Assembly: GCA_023300545.1 (NCBI GenBank)
Contig: JALZVT010000087.1
Span: 1 to 42,305, forward strand
DNA length: 42,305 nucleotides
From: Pseudomonadales bacterium
Lineage (GTDB): Bacteria > Pseudomonadota > Gammaproteobacteria > Pseudomonadales > Azotimanducaceae
Direction of reading: 5' to 3'
Positions 34,701 through 40,709 of this stretch are shown here, in pieces. Below the pieces are notes generated by a model. It was not told the origin of the DNA. It saw only the letters and a list, made by a program, of their open reading frames with translations, and ran no database searches. How positions within the stretch are numbered: position 1 is the stretch's first letter; every line of letters starts with the position of its first letter. A program made the translations under genes and the position numbers.

Positions 34701-35468
34701 ACTATGTGTGCTGATGCGCAGAGTGCGGCGCGCTTTAACCGTTCTGGCTATCCCCGGCTAGCGCGACTGCAAGACAGCTCTACGGAGAAGCATTTGGTCA
34801 AGCTGTTGCGCTCGAATAAGCAACTTGGTCTCTACTACGCCAGCTTTGGAAGCTCGAAAGAGCTTGAAGACCGAGTCCTTAACCATCTGTATTGGAACAA
34901 GTATTTTGCGGAGCAAAGTCTGCCCGTGAATGCCGCCGAGTTCACCCAGCGGCTGCAGGGTGCCCGCAGCGAAATGGTGGCCTTCTACAACAGCTACCGA
35001 GCGGATCTGGTGGCGGCGCTAGAGCGGCGGTTTGCGATTGCGCGAACCCTCGAAACGCTCAGTTCGCCAGCGTATGTGCCCTGTGTAGACGATGTGCGCC
35101 AGCAGCTCGACGATCTGTTTGGGGTGGGCTACCCCGAAGGACGGCCCTGGGCCAGATTCAAGGCGACTCCCGGTTATTTGCAGGGCATCAGTTACCGTCT
35201 GGAGCACCTGCAGGGCAGAGTGGCAAAAGACGCTGTTTCAATGGCCAAGCTGGGGGACGCACGAGCGCGGCTCCTGGGGGCCGAGGAGGCCCAGCGCAGC
35301 AGCTCTGGGCAGGGCGCGAGTCCGGCGGATATGGACAATCTATGGTTGGCCTACGAAGAATGGCGACTGTCGCTCTTTGCCCAGCCCCTGGCGCTTCATA
35401 ACGGAATGTCCGACAAAAAATTTCGGCGGCGGCTGGAAGATATCGAGACCCGGCTTGGATTGCGGTAA
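31770..35468 (+). CDS. hrpA: ATP-dependent RNA helicase HrpA (DEAH box)
   Basis: At least 1232 residues. From the GTG at 31770: Walker A GDTGSGKT at 33-40, DEAH at 130-133, SAT, and QRAGRCGRIAPGLCFRLY (motif VI), then the HA2/OB-type region and the long HrpA-specific C-terminus (DUF3418-like, ending in FRRRLEDIETRLGLR). HrpA acts on structured mRNA and rescues stalled ribosomes in E. coli. The frame stays open upstream to a TAA at 31551-31553 and encodes a basic extension (RRRRRRRKSK) typical of HrpA N-termini, with no ATG, GTG or TTG. CTG at 31569, with GGAG 8 nt before it, may be the true start. Confidence 0.95.
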   Translation: MPQLSYPAELPITAHVDEIKALLAEHQVLVVAGDTGSGKTTQLPKICLAAGFGIDGMIGHTQPRRLAARAVANRVAEELKVEVGNQVGFSVRFSEHASDATLVKMMTDGILLTEIRHDRELSAYDLIIIDEAHERSLNIDFLLGYLRDLLKRRPQLRLVITSATIDESAFAEHFGKAPVVRVSGRSFPVEVRYVDHVNDFSEQLEHCFHQIARKPNAAARDVLMFLSGEREILDTARLLRTLLGERWEILPLYARLSANEQQRVFKTGSKPRVVLSTNVAETSLTVPNIGYVIDPGMARLSRYSYRSKLQRLPIEAISQASATQRAGRCGRIAPGLCFRLYSEADFNAREAFTEPELRRSNLAAVVLQMRAFRLGDMRTFGFLNPPQLKAITDAERLLTELGALKGDAMSKIGEKMARLPVDPRLARMLVAAAEFGSLSELLIITSALATQDPRERPLDKQQAADTAHEMFADDRSDFMAYLNIWRWAEKQREELGSSALRRAFSKRFLSNVRMREWRSLHSQLLRACKQSGLKTAEAPASFATIHQALITGSLSLLGLHDERGQYLGARGSRFYIFPGSQQHQRNPKWVIAAEIAETTRVYARCVGGVTPAWLESASRHLQKRSHSEPFWDPERGEAMIYERVVLYGLTLSERKPVRLEPVDAALARELFLRDGLLRGGLDNAPEFVRHNLEQVREVLELEARGRRRDLLAADDDLTAFYDERLPAELTSVKRLNVWVKRADAEVLQSLFMGGADVRRTDNDSTTEEDYPGALSFADLKLRLNYRFAPGEADDGVNVHVPLGVLAGIVTEPFEWLVPGMLPARVEAMVRTLPKRIRRKLAPVPDHVREVLPILRAPAIYRQGPLAVALADGLNQQFGVVITPADWDLERLDEHLQVNYQVRGKRRKLLGQGRDLAALQTSLLAERFESGASVRAQFEVAGLTTFPDAGVPQRRHLRKGGEQLVYPALQDNGDSVGLTMCADAQSAARFNRSGYPRLARLQDSSTEKHLVKLLRSNKQLGLYYASFGSSKELEDRVLNHLYWNKYFAEQSLPVNAAEFTQRLQGARSEMVAFYNSYRADLVAALERRFAIARTLETLSSPAYVPCVDDVRQQLDDLFGVGYPEGRPWARFKATPGYLQGISYRLEHLQGRVAKDAVSMAKLGDARARLLGAEEAQRSSSGQGASPADMDNLWLAYEEWRLSLFAQPLALHNGMSDKKFRRRLEDIETRLGLR

Positions 35469-35492
35469 CACAGCGTACTTCGGGACAGCGGA

Positions 35493-35520
35493 GGAACCTT
35501 TGTCAGTGAAGTGTGTCTCA
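35493..35520 (+). promoter_or_regulatory. ECF/sigma-E-like promoter before the EGKCG precursor
   Basis: GGAACCTT at 35493-35500 resembles the -35 GGAACTT of sigma-E-type ECF factors, and TCTCA at 35516-35520 stands at the -10 (TCTGA-like) after a 15-nt spacer. Transcription would begin near 35526, leaving a leader of about 135 nt. It lies just after the hrpA stop. No ECF sigma gene is in the window. Confidence 0.45.
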
Positions 35521-35543
35521 TATATTCAGACGGCGTTCATCCG

Positions 35544-35591
35544 GGTTAAACTAGGGCCTAGGGGATGGATGCGATCCCCGGTTAAAGCTAG
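35544..35591 (+). promoter_or_regulatory. Repeat-rich leader before the EGKCG precursor gene
   Basis: Two near-identical direct repeats, GGTTAAACTAG (35544-35554) and GGTTAAAGCTAG (35580-35591), flank a short palindrome CTAGGGCCTAG (35551-35561) and a hairpin GGGGAT/ATCCCC (35561-35579). The set could be a regulator-binding array or a structured 5' leader controlling precursor expression. Confidence 0.4.
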
Positions 35592-35661
35592 TTATATAAC
35601 TGAACCTAAATGACTTAAGAAGGTGGTGCACAGCAAGGTGCCCTATCTGGAGAACATCAAA

Positions 35662-36099
35662 ATGCAGACATTGAACCAGAGAATGAAGCCAATCGCTGCC
35701 GCGGTCGGTACCGCTTTTGTCGCCACCTTGGCGAGCGCTTGTAGCACAGACACCGCTGATACCTCAGTGGCTGCGACAGAATTGGTTGACGGCTATGACG
35801 TTGCCGTTAAAGCCGAGGCTGAAGGCAAATGTGGCGAAGGCAAATGCGGCGAGTCGAAAGACGCTGAAGGCAAATGTGGCGAAGGCAAATGCGGCGAAGG
35901 CAAATGCGGCGAGTCAAAAGACGCTGAAGGCAAATGCGGCGAAGGCAAATGCGGTGAGTCAAAAGACGCTGAAGGCAAATGTGGCGAAGGCAAATGCGGT
36001 GAGTCGAAAGACGCTGAAGGCAAATGCGGCGAAGGTAAATGCGGCGAGTCGAAAGACGCTGAAGGCAAATGTGGCGAAGGCAAATGCGGCGCCCGCTAA
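35662..36099 (+). CDS. Secreted EGKCG-repeat RiPP precursor (HvfA/oxazolin-like metallophore peptide)
   Basis: A 145-residue precursor. Residues 1-27 form a signal peptide (KPIAAAVGTAFVATLASAC) with Cys27 at a lipobox-like site, so either signal peptidase I or II could process it. A short leader-like region (28-53) is followed by 18 pentads at residues 54-143: 13 copies of EGKCG and five of ESKDA, then AR. There is no hydrophobic core or ordered domain. EGKCG arrays beside DUF692 oxidases define HvfA-type precursors, whose Cys are oxidised to copper-binding oxazolone/thioamide groups (family knowledge). GGAG lies 9 nt before this ATG; 35623 would add an unlikely extension. A terminator follows, so the peptide may be made in excess over its enzymes. 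Confidence 0.92.
   Translation: MQTLNQRMKPIAAAVGTAFVATLASACSTDTADTSVAATELVDGYDVAVKAEAEGKCGEGKCGESKDAEGKCGEGKCGEGKCGESKDAEGKCGEGKCGESKDAEGKCGEGKCGESKDAEGKCGEGKCGESKDAEGKCGEGKCGAR
35821..36090 (+). repeat. In-frame tandem array of 15-bp units (mostly 45-bp period)
   Basis: Exactly 270 bp = 18 units of 15 bp encoding EGKCG or ESKDA. Pentad order is 2 EGKCG + ESKDA, then 3 EGKCG + ESKDA, three further sets of 2 + 1, and a final pair. Copies differ mainly at third positions (TGT/TGC, GGC/GGT, TCG/TCA), consistent with repeat duplication under selection for the protein. Confidence 0.97.
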
Positions 36100-36145
36100 G
36101 CGCTTGAATCGGCTCTACGGCTAACGCTGGGAGCAGGTTCAATCC

Positions 36146-36183
36146 AAAAAAGAGGTGTCGTTAGTTCGGCGCCTCTTTTTTTT
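36146..36183 (+). terminator. Intrinsic terminator/attenuator between precursor and MNIO gene
   Basis: GAGGTGTCG (36152-36160) pairs with CGGCGCCTC (36167-36175, with two G-U pairs) around a six-base loop. The stem is preceded by six A and followed by eight T. This is a strong intrinsic terminator 47 nt after the precursor stop and 20 nt before the oxidase start, so downstream genes are expressed by read-through or a separate promoter. Confidence 0.88.
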
Positions 36184-36203
36184 CGGCTTGGAGCAAGATC
36201 GAC

Positions 36204-37118
36204 ATGACGACAGCGCAACGTTATCCCGTGAGTGGCGCCGGCCTAGGCCTGCGACGAGGTTTGCTGCGAGATCTGAAAGACACCGATACGGCCGATTTCG
36301 ACTTTCTCGAAGTCGCTCCGGAAAACTGGATTGGCGTTGGCGGGCGGTTCGGCCGTGAGTTCGCTGCGTACGCTGAGCGGTTTCCGTTGCTTTGCCATGG
36401 CCTGAGCCTGTCCATCGGTTCTCCAGGTGCGCTTGATGTCAGCTTTCTGAAAGATGTTCGAGAGTTCCTTGATCGGTTCAACGTGCGTTGTTACAGCGAA
36501 CATCTGAGCTATTGCAGCGACGACGGGCATCTCTACGATCTAATGCCAATTCCCTTTACTGAGTCAGCCGTGACCTATGTCGCGGACCGCGTCAAACAGG
36601 TGCAGGACATTCTTGAGCGGCGCATCGTGCTCGAGCACGTTTCGGCCTATGTTGCGCAGTCAGATGAACTCAGCGAAATTGAGTTTGTGAACGCAGTAGT
36701 GGCTGAAGCCGACTGTGATCTATTGATTGACGTGAATAACGTCTACGTTAACTCGGTTAACTTTAACTTTGATGCCAAAGACTATATCTCGCGGTTGACC
36801 AGCGAGCGAATTGCTTACGGGCATATCGCCGGTCACTACGTGGAAGCAGACGATTTGCGCGTTGATACCCACGGGTCTGCGATCACCAATGACGTCTGGT
36901 CGTTGCTGGATCACGCTTATGCCGTGCATGGTGTGTTTCCAACGTTGCTCGAGCGAGATTTCAACTTTCCGGGGCTTGCAGGCCTGAAACAAGAGGTGGA
37001 CCAAGTAAAAGCCGCGCAAACAAGAGCAGCCACTGCCGAGCGTCAGGCCGCGTTTTTGCCTCGAGATGCCAGCGTTTACGTCGGCCCTACTGCTGGTGCG
37101 CGGGTGGCTAATGCGTAA
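36204..37118 (+). CDS. DUF692 multinuclear non-haem iron oxidase (MNIO; HvfB/BufB-like)
   Basis: A 304-residue TIM-barrel enzyme of the MbnB family. The metal-ligand motifs are all present: E36 and E40 in LEVAPENW, H65 in CHGLSLSIG, E99-H100 in YSEHLSYC, E144-H145 in VLEHVSAYV, D176-x-N178-N179 in LIDVNNVYVN, H207 and H211 in GHIAGH, D221-T-H223 and E250-x-D252 in LERDFNFP. MNIOs use mixed-valence iron and oxygen to remodel Cys residues of ribosomal peptides. The adjacent substrate is the EGKCG peptide. GGAG precedes the ATG by about 10 nt. The stop overlaps the DUF2063 start in ATGCGTAA (8 nt). C-terminal residues 265-304 are divergent. Confidence 0.96.
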   Translation: MTTAQRYPVSGAGLGLRRGLLRDLKDTDTADFDFLEVAPENWIGVGGRFGREFAAYAERFPLLCHGLSLSIGSPGALDVSFLKDVREFLDRFNVRCYSEHLSYCSDDGHLYDLMPIPFTESAVTYVADRVKQVQDILERRIVLEHVSAYVAQSDELSEIEFVNAVVAEADCDLLIDVNNVYVNSVNFNFDAKDYISRLTSERIAYGHIAGHYVEADDLRVDTHGSAITNDVWSLLDHAYAVHGVFPTLLERDFNFPGLAGLKQEVDQVKAAQTRAATAERQAAFLPRDASVYVGPTAGARVANA

Positions 37119-37911
37119 AGGCAGCAATCTGCCCGACTTTCGCGAACTACAGCTGGATTTTACCGCTCACGTTCGCAATCCGCAGATCAATGGAATTCCG
37201 AAGGGGGTAGAACCCCGACGAATGAAGATCTATACAGAGTTATTGTTCAATAACGTTGAGAATTTTCTCTCTACGACCTTTCCAGTGACCAGGGCAACCT
37301 TCAGCGATGAAGACTGGCAAGCCTTGGTGCGGGATTACCTACATCGTCACAAAGCCACGTCGCCCTACTTTTTGGAGATTCCCCAAGAGTTTATGGAGTA
37401 TCTCTCAGCCACTCGAGCTGCGCCGGATTTGATCGCGACCCAGAATGATCCGCCGTGGCTGTTGGAGCTGTGTCACTACGAATGGGTTGAGTTAGCGTTA
37501 GACGTCGCTGATCTTGAATTGCCCTGGGATCAAGTGGATCCAAATGGCGATTTCATGAGTTCTCGGTGGGTCGTTTCACCACTTATCTGGTCGCTGGGAT
37601 ACCATTGGCCGGTCCACACGATTGGTCCGGGTAATAAAAGTGCTATCGAGCAGTCTCCTACGTTCCTCATTGTGTTCCGCGACCGGAGCGATAAAGTTCG
37701 GTTTATGGAATCAGACCCGACAACATCGCGTTTTCTCGAATTGTTAGGCGGCGAGGGTAGTTTGCGTGAGTGCATCGACCACATGAGCGAAGAGATACCT
37801 AATTTGACGGCAGTCCAGGTCGAGGAAAAAATGTTGGCAACGCTTAAAACTCTGCGTGGAGCAGATATAGTTCTAGGGCCGGCAGCAGCGTTGGAAAAAG
37901 CGCAAGGATGA
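37111..37911 (+). CDS. DUF2063 MNIO partner protein (HvfC/BufC-like)
   Basis: A 266-residue protein. The N-terminal DUF2063 region begins FRELQLDFTAHVRNPQ and has RRMKIYTELLFNNVENFLST then TFPVTRATF, a DNA-binding-like/RiPP recognition fold. The C-terminal half contains VVSPLIWSLGYHWPVH and LLGGEGSLRECIDHM. In known MNIO systems this partner binds the precursor leader and forms a complex with the oxidase. The ATG at 37111 is inside the end of the oxidase gene; an upstream ATG at 37066 would add 15 residues. The stop overlaps the next gene in ATGA. Confidence 0.93.
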   Translation: MRKGSNLPDFRELQLDFTAHVRNPQINGIPKGVEPRRMKIYTELLFNNVENFLSTTFPVTRATFSDEDWQALVRDYLHRHKATSPYFLEIPQEFMEYLSATRAAPDLIATQNDPPWLLELCHYEWVELALDVADLELPWDQVDPNGDFMSSRWVVSPLIWSLGYHWPVHTIGPGNKSAIEQSPTFLIVFRDRSDKVRFMESDPTTSRFLELLGGEGSLRECIDHMSEEIPNLTAVQVEEKMLATLKTLRGADIVLGPAAALEKAQG

Positions 37912-38741
37912 ATCGTCTCGTCAACCATCCAGTAAACAGTGTAATGAGCAGTGTAATGAGCAACCATAAAAAAACCGTCAAACCGCTGAAAGGTAGGGGG
38001 GCTGCAAGCGTCTCGGCCGCGTTGCGAGTTACCCTGATTGCACTGTTAGTGATGCCCATAGCGGTTAGTGCCGAAGACATCGACCCTTGGGAGAACATTA
38101 ATCGCAAGAGCTTTGCGGTTAATGACTTCTTCGACCGCATTCTGCTTCGGCCCATAGCTAAGGGGTACACCAAGGTTGTGCCCCGCTTTGCTCGTCAGGG
38201 TATTCATAATGCACTGGTGAACTTTGGCACGCCCGTTGTTGCGCTCAATCAACTGTTACAAGGTAAGGGCCGTAGCGCTCTTAGCGATACTGGCCGGTTT
38301 GCCGTCAACACGACACTCGGCATCGGTGGGCTGTTCGACCCAGCGACCAAAATGGGAATGGTTGCGCACAACGAAGATTTTGGTCAAACACTGCAGACTT
38401 GGGGTGTTGCCCCTGGGCCACACATTGTCTTGCCCTTTCGCGGTTCGACAACGGTCACCGATGCGGTTGGCTCACTGATCGGCACATTCACCAATCCGGC
38501 ACTGTTGTTTAGTGATACTCAAACCCGAGTCATCATTACCGCGGTGTCTGTGATCGACTTACGCGCTGGGCTTTTGGGCGCTGACGCTTTGGTATCAGGG
38601 GACAAATACCTGTTTCTGCGTGACGCTGTCTTGCAGCGCCGCCAGTTTTTGGTAAACGATGGTGAAGTTGAGGATGACCCCTTCCTTAGCGACGATTTCG
38701 ACGACGACCTTGATGAAGAAGACGACTGGGAAGTCGAGTAG
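37908..38741 (+). CDS. mlaA: MlaA (VacJ)-family outer-membrane phospholipid transport protein, non-lipidated
   Basis: A 277-residue MlaA homologue. DPWENINRKSFAVNDFFDRI, PRFARQGIHNALVNFGTPVV, NQLLQGKGRSALSDTGRF, GIGGLFDPATKMG and DFGQTLQTWGVAPGPHIVLP are the family core. MlaA forms a donut in the outer membrane that removes mislocalised phospholipid to MlaC. The signal ends LLVMPIAVSA, followed by EDID, with no lipobox Cys, unlike canonical MlaA. The tail is strongly acidic (about residues 253-277). The start overlaps the DUF2063 stop (ATGA); a 12-bp tandem repeat at 37938-37961 supplies two later ATGs (37944, 37956). No mlaBCDEF genes are nearby. Confidence 0.93.
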   Translation: MNRLVNHPVNSVMSSVMSNHKKTVKPLKGRGAASVSAALRVTLIALLVMPIAVSAEDIDPWENINRKSFAVNDFFDRILLRPIAKGYTKVVPRFARQGIHNALVNFGTPVVALNQLLQGKGRSALSDTGRFAVNTTLGIGGLFDPATKMGMVAHNEDFGQTLQTWGVAPGPHIVLPFRGSTTVTDAVGSLIGTFTNPALLFSDTQTRVIITAVSVIDLRAGLLGADALVSGDKYLFLRDAVLQRRQFLVNDGEVEDDPFLSDDFDDDLDEEDDWEVE

Positions 38742-38950
38742 TTACAAGACGTGGGTTGCGCCTACAGAATTCTTGCAATTGTGTTGCCGAATATTTACAA
38801 CCGGTGTAACGTCCGGCCCCGTTGCAGCTGTACTATCACGTCAATTCATAAGCCGTTCGGCCCGTCTGTGTTAAATCTCGATTTTCATTATTGCCGTCAT
38901 CTTTTTCGCAATTACTGTCGCACGCACAGCGGTCGTACGTAGCCCGAGTT
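38742..38950. other. Intergenic region before the phosphatase gene
   Basis: About 210 nt, comparatively AT-rich at its end. I see no terminator after mlaA and no confident promoter. A TTG at 38891 is in frame with the phosphatase but the intervening residues look non-coding. Confidence 0.4.
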
Positions 38951-39712
38951 ATGCGCGCAGAAACGTCCACACAATTGCTAAAAGAGCAGCAGGCGGCGGG
39001 TGTTATGCAGCGGCGAATGTTGCCGATAACCCCAACGCAATTTGCCGGTTTTACGCTTCGCTATGAGCTCTACGGTGCGGGTGAGCTCAGCGGCGACTTT
39101 ATCGACTTTGTGGCGTTGCCTGGAAATCACGTCGCGTTTTTGATTGCAGATGTTGCAGGGCACGGGGCCAGCGCGGCACTTGTCACTGTCGCGCTAAAAA
39201 GTTTTGTGTCTCGTGTTCCAGCCCAAACCAAACCAACACCCGGGTCTCTCTTGAGCCAGCTAAACACCGAATTGTTGGCGATTGATCTTGATCGCCACGT
39301 TTGCGCATTGGTCGGCGTGATCGATCTTGAAGCCAGTTGCTTGAGTCTCGCTAGTGCAGGTTTTTTTCCGCAGCCGTTTTTATCAGCTGCCAACGCAGAC
39401 AGCTCTGCAGCGTCTGGGCTAAACAACCCACCCAGAACGACAAGTCTAGAAATTGCCGGTAAGGCGTTGGGGCTGTTTGAGGCCGATAACTACCCAGAGC
39501 AGTTGTTGTCCTTTGCGATCGGCGATCGTTTGACGGTTGTTACAGACGGAATATTGGAGTGGCTTACGGAGTCGTCTCTGGATGAAAAAGAGCAACGGTT
39601 GGCTAAGGCCACGGCTGCGCCACTCACCGAATTTTGGTCAACGCTTGGGGTGGTACCTAGCGCAGGTGGGGTGGATGACGTCAGCTGGTTTACTCTGGAG
39701 CGCCATGCATGA
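38951..39712 (+). CDS. PP2C/SpoIIE-type serine phosphatase
   Basis: A 253-residue protein consisting of a short helix (LKEQQAAGVMQRRMLPI) and a SpoIIE domain. Metal-binding aspartates are seen in LSGDF (D49), IADVAGHGASAA (D67), VTDGILEW and GVDDVSWF. Homologues usually carry an N-terminal receiver domain; here it is missing. These phosphatases dephosphorylate STAS anti-sigma antagonists in partner-switching modules. The STAS gene overlaps the stop codon by ATGA, indicating a coupled pair. The cognate anti-sigma kinase is not visible in the window. Confidence 0.9.
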   Translation: MRAETSTQLLKEQQAAGVMQRRMLPITPTQFAGFTLRYELYGAGELSGDFIDFVALPGNHVAFLIADVAGHGASAALVTVALKSFVSRVPAQTKPTPGSLLSQLNTELLAIDLDRHVCALVGVIDLEASCLSLASAGFFPQPFLSAANADSSAASGLNNPPRTTSLEIAGKALGLFEADNYPEQLLSFAIGDRLTVVTDGILEWLTESSLDEKEQRLAKATAAPLTEFWSTLGVVPSAGGVDDVSWFTLERHA

Positions 39713-40248
39713 ACAGTCGTGGGAAGATCATGGTGGCCAATCACGATGGCACCTATTTGCTGCGGTTTGAAGGTGATGTGCGACTTACGCTATGCGTCGC
39801 TATCGACGAGTTTCTGCACAGAATGTTCGATGATCCGAATTTTACGGCGGTGGTGGTTGATCTGTCAGCGGCTCAGGGCCTCGACTCAACGTCGCTGGGC
39901 ATACTCGCAAAGCTGGCTAAAGAAGCCCGCAACAAGACCGCGCAACGGCCAATTTTAGTGTGCAACAGTGCAGATGTTCTGCGGTCGTTAACTAGCCTTG
40001 GCATCGATGATTTGTTCGAACCGGCGGGCTCTGAGTTTGCCGATTATTCCGCCGTCACCCCGTTGGGTGCCCTCGAGGCGAATGAACCCAGCGAAGACGA
40101 TACGCGGCGGCGAGTGCTCGAGGCACATCGAGTGTTAATGTCGTTGAACCCCGCCAATGCAGACCAGTTTCGTGACTTGGTTACACAGCTTGAAGCGCTG
40201 GACGAAACGCCCCGAGCCCGCGGCAAACCTCAGGGCAGACTGGGCTAA
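39709..40248 (+). CDS. STAS-domain anti-sigma factor antagonist
   Basis: A 179-residue protein. The STAS domain (about residues 8-110) carries the phosphoacceptor S60 in QGLDSTSLGIL, in the usual D-S-[TS]-x2-G context, then LVCNSADVLRSLTSLGID. A C-terminal extension (about 120-179) is helical and ends in a basic tail. It is probably the substrate of the phosphatase encoded immediately upstream and would switch a sigma or other target. A later start at ATG 39730 is possible. The stop overlaps the convergent TerB-like gene. Confidence 0.9.
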   Translation: MNSRGKIMVANHDGTYLLRFEGDVRLTLCVAIDEFLHRMFDDPNFTAVVVDLSAAQGLDSTSLGILAKLAKEARNKTAQRPILVCNSADVLRSLTSLGIDDLFEPAGSEFADYSAVTPLGALEANEPSEDDTRRRVLEAHRVLMSLNPANADQFRDLVTQLEALDETPRARGKPQGRLG

Positions 40249-40709
40249 CTCGATTGTGCTCGTGCTTGCTGCTTTGCGGCAATGAATCTTGTGTGGGAGA
40301 CGTAGAGCAACTCGCTGATACGTCGAATAACGTGTTCTTCTAGCGCATGCAGAGCACTGTCGCTTAGTGCCAAGCGCCACAGCTGCACCAGTAGCTGAAA
40401 TTTTTCTTCTTCTTCTAACGCGTCATTGAGAGTGCGGGTGTAGTCGTACACGCCCACGCTGTCATCGTGTTTTTCGCGCGCATCATTAACCAATTGAGCG
40501 ACAAAGGGTTCGTGTAAATCGAACAGTCGTCGCAGGCTTTGCTCGATAAGCGTTATTTCGTCGTCGCTCATGTTGTGATCTGCCCAGGCGACCTCAAGCA
40601 ACAGCATTGCGGCTGCCGCCGGCAGCAGGTGCTGCGCATCGGGTTCAGTAACGCCCGCGCCGCCGGCAGCAGGATCAAGCGCAAATAGTTTTTTCAGAGC
40701 ATTCAACAT
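40245..40709 (-). CDS. TerB-like (tellurite-resistance B fold) protein
   Basis: A 154-residue all-helical protein. AAAAMLLLEVAWADHNMSDD then EITLIEQSLRRLF is the TerB/DjlA-type motif with acidic metal-binding residues, and EKFQLLVQLWRLALSDSAL followed by HALEEHVIRRISELL is its repeat. The fold occurs in many stress and membrane proteins; a role in tellurite resistance is not implied. It starts 7 nt inside the end of dusA on the same strand. Confidence 0.85.
   Translation of the reverse strand: MLNALKKLFALDPAAGGAGVTEPDAQHLLPAAAAMLLLEVAWADHNMSDDEITLIEQSLRRLFDLHEPFVAQLVNDAREKHDDSVGVYDYTRTLNDALEEEEKFQLLVQLWRLALSDSALHALEEHVIRRISELLYVSHTRFIAAKQQARAQSS

Noticed and set aside
35821-36090. Regularly spaced repeats resembling a CRISPR array
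   Set aside because: Units are contiguous 15-bp coding repeats without unique spacers, and no cas genes are present.
35793-36142. Long repetitive open frames antisense to and in another frame of the EGKCG gene (His/Pro/Ser-rich)
   Set aside because: They are read-outs of the same 15-bp units in other frames, with no ribosome site or signal sequence. The sense frame has signal peptide, ribosome site and family match.
37111-37911. Transposase or regulator identity for the DUF2063 gene because of its helical N-terminus
   Set aside because: Overlap with the DUF692 gene and the FRELQLDFTAHVRNP and YTELLFNNVENFLS motifs place it in DUF2063.
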